Positions 1-6,477 are shown, counted from the first letter of the stretch. The stretch is DNA of 19,573 nucleotides from Patescibacteria group bacterium (GCA_030016765.1 JASEJS010000008.1:1-19573), one strand, 5' to 3'. The notes: a model not told the origin generated them from the letters alone. Program-made: numbers and translations.

Positions 1-56
1 TGCTAACTAAATTATATCACACCATCAAATTTTGTCAATTTTTAGATAATCAACGC

Positions 57-229
57 TGATGTTGGTGAAATATCTCAATGATGTAAATTATTTGCTATAG
101 CAATTTCAAATTTCCCCTAAATGTAGAAAGGTAAGAAAAAATCTATCAACTTCATAAACGGCCGTTTATCAAGTTAGCAGATTTCTTTATAAAGAGTTAT
201 TTTTATAAACCAATATTGATGTTAGTGAA
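57..229 (+). repeat. Direct repeat pair TGATGTTRGTGAA
   Basis: TGATGTTGGTGAA at 57-69 recurs as TGATGTTAGTGAA at 217-229, with 12 of 13 bases identical and start points 160 bp apart. The pair brackets the 148-175 palindrome. A looser, inverted relative (CACACCATCAA, about 19-29) lies at the left edge. No function can be assigned. Confidence 0.4.
148..175. repeat. 28-bp palindrome with perfect 16-bp core
   Basis: The core ATAAACGGCCGTTTAT (154-169) is a perfect inverted repeat. It is flanked by AACTT (148-152) and AAGTT (171-175), also complementary, with one C/C mismatch pair between core and arms. It is not followed by a T-run, so it does not look like a terminator. It could be an operator for a dimeric regulator or the centre of a decayed element. 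Confidence 0.6.
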
Positions 230-275
230 TTACACTTTATCACCAGAAAAATGAGTTAAGCTCCTTAAAGGTGAT

Positions 276-304
276 TTGTTGCTATTTTTTATTTGTGGTA
301 TGAT
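276..304 (+). promoter_or_regulatory. Possible sigma70-type promoter
   Basis: TTGTTG (276-281) is followed after 17 bp by TATGAT (299-304). This is a reasonable but not consensus match. It points towards the 38-codon ORF at 380 and the secretion operon starting at 516, and it is the best promoter candidate for that operon in the upstream region. Confidence 0.35.
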
Positions 305-379
305 AAGATTAGAAATAGGTTTAGAAAGATCCAAATTTAAATGAAAAGGTTGATTTTCCTTAGTTAATTAAGACGGGGA

Positions 380-496
380 ATGAAAAAAAGTGCTCCAATG
401 GATATTTTTGGTTATGTTTCAGAAGAATTTAAGAGATTGAGTAAAGAGTCAATAATTTTAGGAGAAGCCAAAAAAGAAGGGATTATAATAAAATGA
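380..496 (+). CDS. 38-aa ORF, possible C-terminal gene remnant
   Basis: An ATG at 380 opens 38 codons ending in TGA at 494-496. The product is charged and ends in EAKKEGIIIK. That ending resembles the C-terminus of small nucleotidyltransferase-type antitoxins, where a helix carries 'EA(I/K)xEG(I/V)'. This resemblance is by eye only. No matching upstream domain is found: the reading frames before 380 contain several stops. It may be a remnant of a longer gene or a chance ORF. There is no clear ribosome binding site at a suitable distance. Confidence 0.25.
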   Translation: MKKSAPMDIFGYVSEEFKRLSKESIILGEAKKEGIIIK

Positions 497-515
497 GCTA
501 ATTTTATTTAAATCT

Positions 516-917
516 ATGGTAGAGAAATATACCAGAGAGCAATTTTGGAAATTGTATGAGAAACTCCCTCCAGAACTAAAAGAAGCAGTTTTTTCTGAAG
601 AAATAGCTGAAAATATTTGGAACATTTGTGAAAGAAATGAGGTAGATGAGATTTCAGAAGTAGCTAGATATGTTGGTCGAGTCTTAATGGGAATTTTGCC
701 ACCGGATGAATTCCAAACGACTTTAGAAAAAGAAATAAAATTAAAAAAAGAAAAAGCCAAAAAAATAACTCAGGAAATTAATCGGTTTATCTTTTATCCG
801 CTGAGACCTTATTTGGAAAAAATTTATAAAATAGAAATCGCTCCTCCAGTTAAAATGGAAGTGGCTCCGCTAAAAGAAAAACCTAAAAGAGATATTTATC
901 GAGAACCTATTGAATAA
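516..917 (+). CDS. Hypothetical protein, first gene of VirB4/PrgI operon
   Basis: A 133-aa soluble, highly charged protein. Residues 1-80 look alpha-helical. A lysine/glutamate-rich stretch at about 90-105 could form a short coiled coil, and the tail (about 112-133) is rich in proline and lysine. No transmembrane segment is visible. I do not recognise a named family, but its place just before PrgI and VirB4 genes on the same strand suggests a small accessory or scaffold of the secretion module. Its TAA stop (915-917) lies inside the left arm of the inverted repeat that bounds the GxxExxY unit, so the native 3' end may have been altered by insertion. No Shine-Dalgarno is visible before the ATG. 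Confidence 0.7.
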   Translation: MVEKYTREQFWKLYEKLPPELKEAVFSEEIAENIWNICERNEVDEISEVARYVGRVLMGILPPDEFQTTLEKEIKLKKEKAKKITQEINRFIFYPLRPYLEKIYKIEIAPPVKMEVAPLKEKPKRDIYREPIE

Positions 918-1403
918 ATACACTAATAACCACGAATATTGTCACTAATGACCGCTAAATCTTTACTTTATAAAGAACTTAGTTACCAAATCCAGGGAGC
1001 GGCAATTGCCGTAAGAAAACATTTCGGTTCAGGTCACAAAGAAGAACTTTATCAAAGAGCATTTGAGGAAGAATTGAAAATCCGAAACATTCCTTATCAG
1101 AAGGAAGCAAAGATAAAAATCTATTCCCCTCTAACAGGGAAAATAGTTGGAGTATATCAACCAGATTTTTTAATAGATGACAAAATAATTGTAGAGTTAA
1201 AAGCAAAAAGGATCATTCCTCGTGATTTAATGGAAAGAATTTATGATTATTTAAGAAATAGCAAGTATGAATTAGGATATTTCATAAATTTCGCCTCTCC
1301 TCAGCTATTTATAAAGAGAATAATTTATACAAATAATCGAAAACATTGGATAAATTTTCGTGGTTCTTCGTGAAATATTTTAGTGTAAATTAGTGTATTT
1401 ATT
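913..1403. mobile_element. Inverted-repeat-bounded GxxExxY unit (putative mobile)
   Basis: A unit of about 490 bp is bounded by a perfect 15-bp inverted repeat: AATAAATACACTAAT at 913-927 and ATTAGTGTATTTATT at 1389-1403. A second inverted pair lies inside it: AACCACGAATATT at 928-940 and AATTTTCGTGGTT at 1353-1365, with 12 of 13 complementary. Between the right-hand arms are related short motifs (CTTCGTGAAATATT, TTAGTGTAA). The only gene inside is the GxxExxY protein. The unit sits exactly between the stop codon of the first secretion-operon gene and the ATG of the PrgI gene at 1404, which looks like insertion into a pre-existing operon. No transposase is encoded, so movement would need help in trans or depend on the nuclease-like protein itself. 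The mobile status is inferred. Confidence 0.55.
948..1373 (+). CDS. GxxExxY family protein (PD-(D/E)XK-like)
   Basis: A 141-aa protein when started at the ATG at 948. An in-frame TTG at 939 is possible but lies inside the repeat region and is less likely. The family signature G-x-x-E-x-x-Y is seen at residues 29-35 (GHKEELY). A PD-(D/E)XK nuclease-like core follows: PDF at about residue 74, then VELKAKR about a dozen residues later. Members of this family are scattered, are often found as lone inserted genes, and have no firmly established function known to me. The last codons (R-G-S-S) are read from the right-hand repeat itself, so the C-terminus is repeat-derived. It is unlike its neighbours in function and interrupts a secretion operon. 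Confidence 0.85.
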   Translation: MTAKSLLYKELSYQIQGAAIAVRKHFGSGHKEELYQRAFEEELKIRNIPYQKEAKIKIYSPLTGKIVGVYQPDFLIDDKIIVELKAKRIIPRDLMERIYDYLRNSKYELGYFINFASPQLFIKRIIYTNNRKHWINFRGSS

Positions 1404-1808
1404 ATGAGATTTATTGTTCCCCAATTTATTGAAATGGAAGCTAAAATAGTCGGACCTCTAACCTTTAGGCAGTTTGTTTTTGTGGGAATAGCTGGGGCAG
1501 CTTGTTTTGTCTTTTATTTTATTTTGCCTTTTTATCTTTTTTTGATCTCTTGCTTTGTTTTAGGAGGAATAGCTTTAGCCTTCGCTTTCTTGAAGATTAG
1601 TAGTCGAGATTTACCAACTATTCTCAAGAATTCTTTAATTTTTTTTCTCAAACCGAAAATCTATCTCTGGAGAAAGGGGGCTCCACTAAAATTTTTTAAA
1701 AAAGAGGTAATAAAAAAAGAAAAAGTTGAAGAAGTTCCTTCTTTGAAGGTAGCTGGAGAAAGCAAATTGAGGAGATTATCAACCCAAGTGGAAACTAAAA
1801 CAAAATAA
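1404..1808 (+). CDS. PrgI family protein (VirB3-like T4SS subunit)
   Basis: A 134-aa membrane protein. The start (RFIVPQFIEMEAKIVGPLTFRQ) fits the PrgI family, followed by two hydrophobic helices at about residues 24-42 and 44-62. A basic cytoplasmic tail rich in lysine and glutamate follows from about residue 90. PrgI proteins are small inner-membrane components of type IV secretion systems that sit beside the VirB4 ATPase, in the position of VirB3. The gene is followed after 1 nt by the VirB4 N-terminal-like gene. Its ATG abuts the right arm of the inverted repeat at 1389-1403 and has no Shine-Dalgarno, so the original translation-initiation region may have been displaced by the inserted unit. 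Confidence 0.8.
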   Translation: MRFIVPQFIEMEAKIVGPLTFRQFVFVGIAGAACFVFYFILPFYLFLISCFVLGGIALAFAFLKISSRDLPTILKNSLIFFLKPKIYLWRKGAPLKFFKKEVIKKEKVEEVPSLKVAGESKLRRLSTQVETKTK

Positions 1809-1809
1809 T

Positions 1810-2451
1810 ATGCCCAAGGCATCAACTCAACAATTTTTAGAGATTGACCAGATTAGAGAAGGAGTGATTGTCTTAAAAAATAAGGCTTTAAGAGCAGTGA
1901 TTATGGTCTCTTCTTTGAATTTTGCCTTAAAATCTGAAGAAGAACAGAATGCTATTATCTACCAATTTCAAAATTTCTTAAATTCTTTAGATTTTTCTTT
2001 AGAGATTATTGTTCAGTCTAGAATATTAAATATTACTGGTTATTTAGATAAATTAAAGGAATTGGAAGAAAAACAAGAAAATGAATTGATTAGAATTCAA
2101 ACTGCTGAATATCGAAAATTTATCAAAGATCTGATTGCCGGTCGCCAAATTTTGTCTAAAAACTTCTTTGTGGTAGTACCCTTTACCTTAATCGAAATTC
2201 CGGGAATAAAGGAAGCCAGAGGTATCTTTAAAAAAGAAAGAGTAGAAACCCTAACTGAAGAACAATTTCAAAGAGCCAAATCCCAGCTCTGGCAAAGAAT
2301 AGAATTTGTAGCTTTGGGTTTGAGAAGATGCGGACTTCAATGTGTGCCCCTTAATACTTCTGAATTGATTGAACTTTTCTGGAGTCTATATCATCCTGAA
2401 GAAGCTGAGGTGGGCTACTACCCAGAAATTCCTCCCGAATTAATAAGATGA
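1810..2451 (+). CDS. VirB4 N-terminal/TraC-like domain protein
   Basis: A 213-aa soluble protein. It begins with a beta-rich segment (QFLEIDQIREGVIVLKN...ALRAVIMVSSLNFAL). An 'EEEQNAIIYQFQNFLNSLDF' segment then matches the N-terminal domain pattern of VirB4/TraC ATPases, and a helical C-terminal half ends in a tyrosine/proline-rich stretch. No Walker motifs are present. It overlaps the VirB4 gene by 4 nt (ATGA at 2448-2451), so the two are translationally coupled. In CPR-type secretion clusters this domain is often a separate protein next to VirB4, which is the likely role here. The alternative is a divergent membrane-associated adaptor. Confidence 0.7.
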   Translation: MPKASTQQFLEIDQIREGVIVLKNKALRAVIMVSSLNFALKSEEEQNAIIYQFQNFLNSLDFSLEIIVQSRILNITGYLDKLKELEEKQENELIRIQTAEYRKFIKDLIAGRQILSKNFFVVVPFTLIEIPGIKEARGIFKKERVETLTEEQFQRAKSQLWQRIEFVALGLRRCGLQCVPLNTSELIELFWSLYHPEEAEVGYYPEIPPELIR

Positions 2452-4244
2452 AACTTCCAGCTTTACCATTTTTAAAAAAGAAAAGAGAAATTCCGGAAAA
2501 AATCTTTGAAGCTCCAGCTATTGAAGCAAAGGATATTATTGCCCCTTCTTCTATTGCCGTTTCTTTAGATTATTTGAAATTGGGAAAGAGATTTGCCAAA
2601 TCCTTTTTTATTTTCTCCTATCCCCGATATCTAAGCACTGGCTGGTTTTCTCCGGTAATAAACTTAGATACCCCAATGGACATTTCCATTCATATCCATC
2701 CGGTGGAAACTGGAACAATTTTAAAGCAATTAAGAAAAAGGGTGACTGAAGTTCAAGCTGAAATTGCCGAAAGAGAAGAGAAGGGCCTAATTCGAGATCC
2801 AGCTTTAGAAACTGCCTATCGAGATCTAGAAGATTTAAGAGATAGATTAATGACTGCCCAAGAAAGAGTATTTAAATTTGGTCTTTATCTAACTGTCTAT
2901 GGAAGAGATCTAAAAGAAATAAAGGAAGTGGAAATCACTTTAAGGTCAATTTTAGAAGCTAAACTAATTTATATTAAACCTGCCCTTTACCAACAAAGAG
3001 AAGGCTTCAATTCCTCTTCCCCTTATGGCTTGGACCAATTAATGGTTCATACTTTAATGAATACCGGTCCCTTATCTTCTCTCTTTCCCTTTGTTTCCTT
3101 TGACTTAAGTTCAAATGAGGGAATCTTATATGGCATAAATCTTCACAACAACTCTTTAATCCTATTTGACCGTTTCAGTTTAGAGAATGCCGGGATGGTG
3201 ATTTTTGCCAAAGCTGGAGCTGGAAAAAGCTATGCAGTGAAATTGGAGATTTTAAGAAGCTTAATGTTAGGTATAGAATGCCTGGTAATTGACCCGGAAA
3301 ATGAATATCAATTTCTTTCCGAGGCGGTGGGAGGTTCTTTCTTTAATATTTCTTTGGCTTCGCCAAATCATATAAATCCCTTTGATCTTCCAATCCCAAG
3401 GCCTGATGAAAAACCAGAAGATGTCTTAAGATCTAATATTATCAACTTAGTAGGCCTAATGAGAATCATGTTAGGAGGACTAACTCCAGAAGAAGATGCT
3501 ATTATGGACAGGGCTTTGACTGAAACTTATGCTTTAAAAGATATTACTCCTGAAACCGATCCTTTAAATTGGAAAGAAAGAATTCCTTTAATGTCAGATT
3601 TAGAAGCAGTTTTGGAAAGAATGGAAGGAGCTGAATCTTTGGTTAGAAGAATAAGAAAATTCACCAAGGGCACTTTTGCCCAATTCTTTAACCAACCTAC
3701 CAATATTTCAATGGAAAAACCTTTGGTAGTCTTTGGAATAAGGGACATGGAAGATGGGTTAAGGCCAATAGCCATGTTTATTATCATGAGATACATCTGG
3801 AATGAGATAAAATCAGAGCTTAAAAAAAGAATTTTGGTGGTGGATGAAGCTTGGTGGTTAATGCAAAATGAAGATGGAGCTTCATTTTTGTATGGGATTG
3901 CTAAAAGAGCGAGAAAATATTGGTTAGGACTAACCACTATTACCCAGGATGTCAATGACTTCATGAAATCAGCCTATGGCCAACCAATCATTGCCAATTC
4001 TTCTTTGCAGCTTTTAATGAAGCAATCTCCAGCTACCATTGATGTAGTTCAAAAGACTCTCAATTTAACTGAAGAGGAAAAGATGATGCTTTTGGAAGCA
4101 GAAGTAGGAGAAGGATTATTCTTTGCTGGCCAAAAACATGTGGTAATTAAAGTGGTAGCTTCTTATAGCGAAGACCAATTTATCACTACCGCTCCAGAAG
4201 AAGTATCAAAAATAAAAAAAGCTAAAGAAGAATTTGCAAAATAA
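2448..4244 (+). CDS. VirB4 family type IV secretion ATPase
   Basis: A 598-aa cytoplasmic ATPase of the VirB4/TraE type, which energises pilus assembly and substrate transfer at the inner membrane. The N-terminal half (to about residue 240) is the VirB4 N-domain with a charged helical section around 95-145. The Walker A motif AKAGAGKS lies at about 254-261. The Walker B motif (ILVVDEAWWLM) lies at about 461-471, followed by KRARKYWLGLTTITQD, typical of VirB4/TraC. The length is shorter than classical VirB4 (about 800 aa), consistent with part of the N-domain being carried by the preceding protein. No coupling protein (VirD4), relaxase or VirB6 is in view, so this is only part of a system. It converges on jag with a 3-nt gap and no visible terminator. 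Confidence 0.9.
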   Translation: MKLPALPFLKKKREIPEKIFEAPAIEAKDIIAPSSIAVSLDYLKLGKRFAKSFFIFSYPRYLSTGWFSPVINLDTPMDISIHIHPVETGTILKQLRKRVTEVQAEIAEREEKGLIRDPALETAYRDLEDLRDRLMTAQERVFKFGLYLTVYGRDLKEIKEVEITLRSILEAKLIYIKPALYQQREGFNSSSPYGLDQLMVHTLMNTGPLSSLFPFVSFDLSSNEGILYGINLHNNSLILFDRFSLENAGMVIFAKAGAGKSYAVKLEILRSLMLGIECLVIDPENEYQFLSEAVGGSFFNISLASPNHINPFDLPIPRPDEKPEDVLRSNIINLVGLMRIMLGGLTPEEDAIMDRALTETYALKDITPETDPLNWKERIPLMSDLEAVLERMEGAESLVRRIRKFTKGTFAQFFNQPTNISMEKPLVVFGIRDMEDGLRPIAMFIIMRYIWNEIKSELKKRILVVDEAWWLMQNEDGASFLYGIAKRARKYWLGLTTITQDVNDFMKSAYGQPIIANSSLQLLMKQSPATIDVVQKTLNLTEEEKMMLLEAEVGEGLFFAGQKHVVIKVVASYSEDQFITTAPEEVSKIKKAKEEFAK

Positions 4245-4247
4245 TTA

Positions 4248-4709
4248 TCAAGGATAAGGCCTAATTACCACTCTTCTTTCTGGCTCTTTACCAAGGCTTT
4301 CTGAGGTAACATCTGATCTTTCAGCTATCTCTAAATGGATAATCCTTCTTTCATAAGCTGACATAGGAAATAATATTTTTTCTTTTTTAGTCAAAGCCAC
4401 TTCATCAGCCACTGATCTGGCTAGTTCTTTTAAATATTCAATTTTTTTCTTTTTATAATCTGAAATATCCAAGTCAATATAAAAGGATTCCTTAATTTTT
4501 TTATTTAGTATTATCTTCAAAAGATGTTGAATCTCAAATAAGGTCTGGCCTTTTTCTCCAATTAGGATTTGAGGATCTTCCATTTTTAAATTAATGGGAA
4601 GGGTGAGATTTTTTTGAGCTAAAAGCTCAATCTCCACTTCAAAATTCATTTTTTTAAAAAATATTTTTATTTCTTCTTTAATTTTTTCCAAATTATCTGA
4701 ACTAAGCAT
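4248..4709 (-). CDS. Jag/KhpB-type RNA-binding protein (KH-R3H)
   Basis: A 153-aa protein. A short N-terminal part is followed by a KH domain with the GxxG-type loop ILIGEKGQTLFEIQ at about residues 49-62. An R3H domain with AYERRIIH (R...H signature) lies at about 118-125, and the protein ends in RRVVIRPYP. It overlaps yidC by 8 nt, the usual position of jag next to the membrane insertase. Jag/KhpB binds RNA and influences cell elongation and division in firmicutes; the role here is inferred from that. The start is the first ATG, at 4709. Confidence 0.9.
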   Translation of the reverse strand: MLSSDNLEKIKEEIKIFFKKMNFEVEIELLAQKNLTLPINLKMEDPQILIGEKGQTLFEIQHLLKIILNKKIKESFYIDLDISDYKKKKIEYLKELARSVADEVALTKKEKILFPMSAYERRIIHLEIAERSDVTSESLGKEPERRVVIRPYP

Positions 4710-5412
4710 ATTTTTTAAAAACTAAATATTGTTGAAAAATTGAAAATAAGGTAGTAACCAGCCAATAAAGAGAGAGGGCGGCTGGCAATCTCCAGAGAAT
4801 GAAAACGGTGAAAATTGGGAAAAAATAAAGCATCTGCTTTTGGAACATTTCTGAAAATTGACTCCCTCCTTTTTTTTGTTTAATTTTTGGGCTAATCATT
4901 TTTGTCTGAAAAAACTGACTGATACCAGCTAAAAGAGCTAAAACTAAACTGGGCTGGCTAAGATTTAAGAACCCAAAAAAAGTAGGATTAATTACTCCAG
5001 GATGGGGAACGAAACTATAAAGCAAAAAGAGTTGTTCTGGTTGAAGCCCCTGCCAAAACACCCGATATAAAGCAATTAAGATTGGAAGCTGAATGAAAAG
5101 AGGCAAACAACCAGAAAAGGGATTAATTTTTTCTTTTTGATAAATCTCAATCATTGCCTTAGCCTGTTTCTCTCGATCATCTTTGTATTTTTTTTGTATC
5201 TCTTGAATTTTTGGCTGAAGCTCACTTAAGGCCTTTTGAGATTTTATTGATTGAACCATTAGGGGATAAAAAATCATCCTCATTGCCACTGTTAAAAAAA
5301 TTACTGCCAATCCAAAATCGTGGCCAGGTAAATATTCATACAGTAAAATGAGGGCATTAAATAAAGGCTGATATAATATTAGATTGAAGGCATTAACAAA
5401 AAACTCAAACAT
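4702..5412 (-). CDS. YidC/Oxa1 membrane protein insertase
   Basis: A 236-aa polytopic membrane protein. Hydrophobic segments are seen near residues 10-25, 32-52, 105-122, 145-165 and 190-225. The conserved arginine of the hydrophilic groove is in VAMRMIFYPL. A charged cytoplasmic hairpin (KSQKALSELQPKIQEIQKK...) follows, then NPFSGCLPLFIQLPILIALYRV, a family hallmark. It lacks the large periplasmic domain of Gram-negative YidC, so it is the short Oxa1/SpoIIIJ type. It inserts membrane proteins alone or with Sec. The start codon shares one base with the yidD stop. Confidence 0.95.
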   Translation of the reverse strand: MFEFFVNAFNLILYQPLFNALILLYEYLPGHDFGLAVIFLTVAMRMIFYPLMVQSIKSQKALSELQPKIQEIQKKYKDDREKQAKAMIEIYQKEKINPFSGCLPLFIQLPILIALYRVFWQGLQPEQLFLLYSFVPHPGVINPTFFGFLNLSQPSLVLALLAGISQFFQTKMISPKIKQKKGGSQFSEMFQKQMLYFFPIFTVFILWRLPAALSLYWLVTTLFSIFQQYLVFKKYA

Positions 5413-5621
5413 TAAGGAAAATCTATTCCCCCTTCATTCCAGGGATGGCATTTTAAAATTCTTCTTAAAGAAAGAAAAATACCTCTCAAGATTCCATATT
5501 TTTCAATAGCTAAATAAGAATATTGAGAGCAACTCGGATAAAATCGACAGCTTCGACCCAAATGAGGGGAAATATAATTTTGATAAAATCTGATAATCTT
5601 TAAAATTAAAATTTTAATCAT
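5412..5621 (-). CDS. YidD membrane protein insertion efficiency factor
   Basis: A 69-aa protein matching the YidD family along its length. The N-terminal amphipathic helix (ILKIIRFYQNYIS) is followed by the cysteine-containing CRFYPSCSQYSYLAIEKYG core, and HPWNEGGIDFP closes the chain. It assists YidC-dependent insertion at the inner membrane. Its start overlaps the end of rnpA by 4 nt and its stop shares a base with the yidC start, so the row rnpA-yidD-yidC-jag is translationally coupled. Confidence 0.95.
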   Translation of the reverse strand: MIKILILKIIRFYQNYISPHLGRSCRFYPSCSQYSYLAIEKYGILRGIFLSLRRILKCHPWNEGGIDFP

Positions 5622-5977
5622 TTAATTGAGAAACCTAAAATTCCAGCTTTCTCAAAGAGTTTATTTATGGTTCCTTCAATTTCCCAAAAATCTTTAGTTT
5701 CCAGGCCTGGTAAAGCAATTAAGACTATATCTTTTCCTGGAAGAGTGATCAATTTTGACAATCTTAGCCTGACCAATTCTCGAATTTGTCTTTTAATTCT
5801 ATTGCGCAGAGTTGCCTTCTTTGAAATCTTTAGAGAAACTACAATTCCAATTCGATTTCGATTTAAATTATTTGGAACAAATTTTAAGATTAAAAAATCT
5901 TCTTTAAACCCTTTTCCTTTCTTAAAAACTCTTTCAAAATCCTTCTTTTTGGTGAGACGATTTGGTTTAGGTAGCAT
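5618..5977 (-). CDS. Ribonuclease P protein component
   Basis: The ATG at 5977 gives a 119-aa protein; a TTG three bases upstream is also in frame but unnecessary. The family signature, the RNR motif KATLRNRIKRQIRE, lies in the middle (residues about 53-66), preceded by NRIGIVVSLKISK. It begins with LPKPNRLTKKKDFERVFKKGK, typical of RnpA. The protein binds RNase P RNA and helps process tRNA 5' ends. It lies 4 nt downstream of rpmH in the same transcript. The RNase P RNA gene itself is not identified in this window. Confidence 0.93.
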   Translation of the reverse strand: MLPKPNRLTKKKDFERVFKKGKGFKEDFLILKFVPNNLNRNRIGIVVSLKISKKATLRNRIKRQIRELVRLRLSKLITLPGKDIVLIALPGLETKDFWEIEGTINKLFEKAGILGFSIK

Positions 5978-5981
5978 CAAA

Positions 5982-6116
5982 TTAAACAGTCAGTCTTCTT
6001 CTTTTTTTCTTTCTCCTCCTGCTTAAAACTCTTCTTCCTCCCTTAGTTCTTTTTCTTTTTAAAAATCCATGAACCCTTTTTCTTTTTTTCCTCTTTGGCT
6101 GATAAGTGATAGACAT
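5982..6116 (-). CDS. Ribosomal protein bL34
   Basis: A 44-aa, extremely basic protein read from an ATG at 6116 to a TAA at 5982-5984. It starts MSITYQPKRKKRKRVHGFL and continues with RKRTKGGRRVLSRRRKK, the L34 pattern. Length and composition fit bL34, a large-subunit protein. The ATG lies about 11 nt from the predicted transcription start of the promoter at 6134-6161, so the mRNA leader is very short and has no room for a normal Shine-Dalgarno. It heads the rpmH-rnpA-yidD-yidC-jag operon. Confidence 0.95.
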   Translation of the reverse strand: MSITYQPKRKKRKRVHGFLKRKRTKGGRRVLSRRRKKKRRRLTV

Positions 6117-6133
6117 AAAACAATATTTATTTT

Positions 6134-6161
6134 ATTCTAAACCAAAAAAAACTTAAGTCAA
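6134..6161 (-). promoter_or_regulatory. Promoter of the rpmH operon
   Basis: Read on the minus strand, TTGACT (6161-6156) and TAGAAT (6139-6134) are separated by 16 bp. The expected start is near 6127, only about 11 nt before the L34 ATG at 6116. The match to the sigma70 consensus is good, and no other promoter is needed for the five-gene minus-strand operon. Confidence 0.65.
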
Positions 6162-6230
6162 TTCCACATTTTCTCCCCAAGTTATTAACAAAATTTATCT
6201 TTTTATTTTATTTTTCATTTATTTGACATA

Positions 6231-6239
6231 TGTTATAAT
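6231..6239 (+). promoter_or_regulatory. Extended -10 promoter upstream of dnaA
   Basis: TGTTATAAT is a perfect extended -10 element (TG-N-TATAAT). No good -35 lies 17 bp upstream, as expected for extended -10 promoters. A TTGACA at 6223-6228 is too close to act with it. Transcription would start near G6246, exactly where the GC-rich stem-loop region begins, giving a dnaA leader of about 245 nt. Confidence 0.55.
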
Positions 6240-6245
6240 ATTATA

Positions 6246-6477
6246 GCGACCCAAATCGGAAAGGGGTCGGGGAAACCGAAGGGTTTCCCCGACTAGGACG
6301 CCACCCACCCACCACCCTTTAAGGTAAGTTCGCTTCGCGAACAACATTTATAAAGAAACCGAGGGTAGGTGCCTATTCCGAGCAGAGCGAGGAATAAGGA
6401 GGGTGGAGGGTGGGTTGTAGTCTTAAAAGCGAGCTCCCCCCTCCTCTTAGAGGAGGGGGGAGAGGGCGAGCGACTAG
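6246..6477 (+). ncRNA. GC-rich structured RNA-like region before dnaA
   Basis: About 230 nt of GC-rich sequence in an AT-rich genome folds by eye into several helices. (1) A perfect 12-bp hairpin, 6266-6277 with 6282-6293, has loop GAAG. (2) A long helix pairs 6301-6318 (CCACCCACCC...) with 6400-6417, with two mismatches. It encloses (3) the hairpin 6328-6333/6337-6342 and (4) the hairpin 6372-6379/6391-6399 with a bulged A. (5) A perfect 13-bp hairpin pairs 6434-6446 with 6450-6462, loop TTA, flanked by TAGTC (6418-6422) and GACTA (6472-6476). I do not recognise tmRNA, RNase P RNA or SRP RNA signatures. It may be an independent small RNA, a dnaA mRNA leader, or a cluster of REP-like repeats. 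Confidence 0.45.
6434..6462 (+). repeat. Perfect 13-bp C/G hairpin close to dnaA start
   Basis: CTCCCCCCTCCTC (6434-6446) and its complement GAGGAGGGGGGAG (6450-6462) enclose the loop TTA. The only T-run (TTTT, 6478-6481) is 15 nt away, so it is a poor intrinsic terminator. The purine arm resembles a Shine-Dalgarno but lies about 30-40 nt before the dnaA ATG, too far for direct use. Such a stable stem on the dnaA leader could hinder ribosome entry, or it could be a dispersed palindromic repeat. Confidence 0.6.

Larger units (their letters stand above)
1..379. other. Non-coding region with repeats, no gene recognised
   Basis: I see no credible gene here; all frames are broken by stops. The stretch is AT-rich and holds a 28-bp palindrome (148-175), a direct repeat TGATGTTRGTGAA at 57-69 and 217-229, and an 8-bp inverted pair TGCTAACT (1-8) / AGTTAGCA (172-179). 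A promoter-like pair lies at 276-304. The repeats could be remains of a small mobile element or regulatory sites. The window starts at base 1, so the left boundary of any element is unknown. Confidence 0.5.

Noticed and set aside
300..420. Reading UGA as glycine to join frames upstream of 380
   Set aside because: Other genes, such as 1810-2451 and 939-1373, use TGA as a true stop with sensible neighbours, so the standard bacterial code applies.
6160..6190. DnaA-box cluster
   Set aside because: Only two weak matches with two or more mismatches each. Not enough to call boxes.
6223..6228. TTGACA as -35 for the dnaA promoter
   Set aside because: It is only 5 bp from TATAAT, and no -10 lies 17 bp further on. 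The extended -10 alone explains the promoter.
6246..6477. RNase P RNA, SRP RNA or tmRNA
   Set aside because: The conserved cores that I know for these RNAs (for example GAGGAAAGTCC, GGAAGGAAGCAGCC, and the tmRNA acceptor ends) are not seen.
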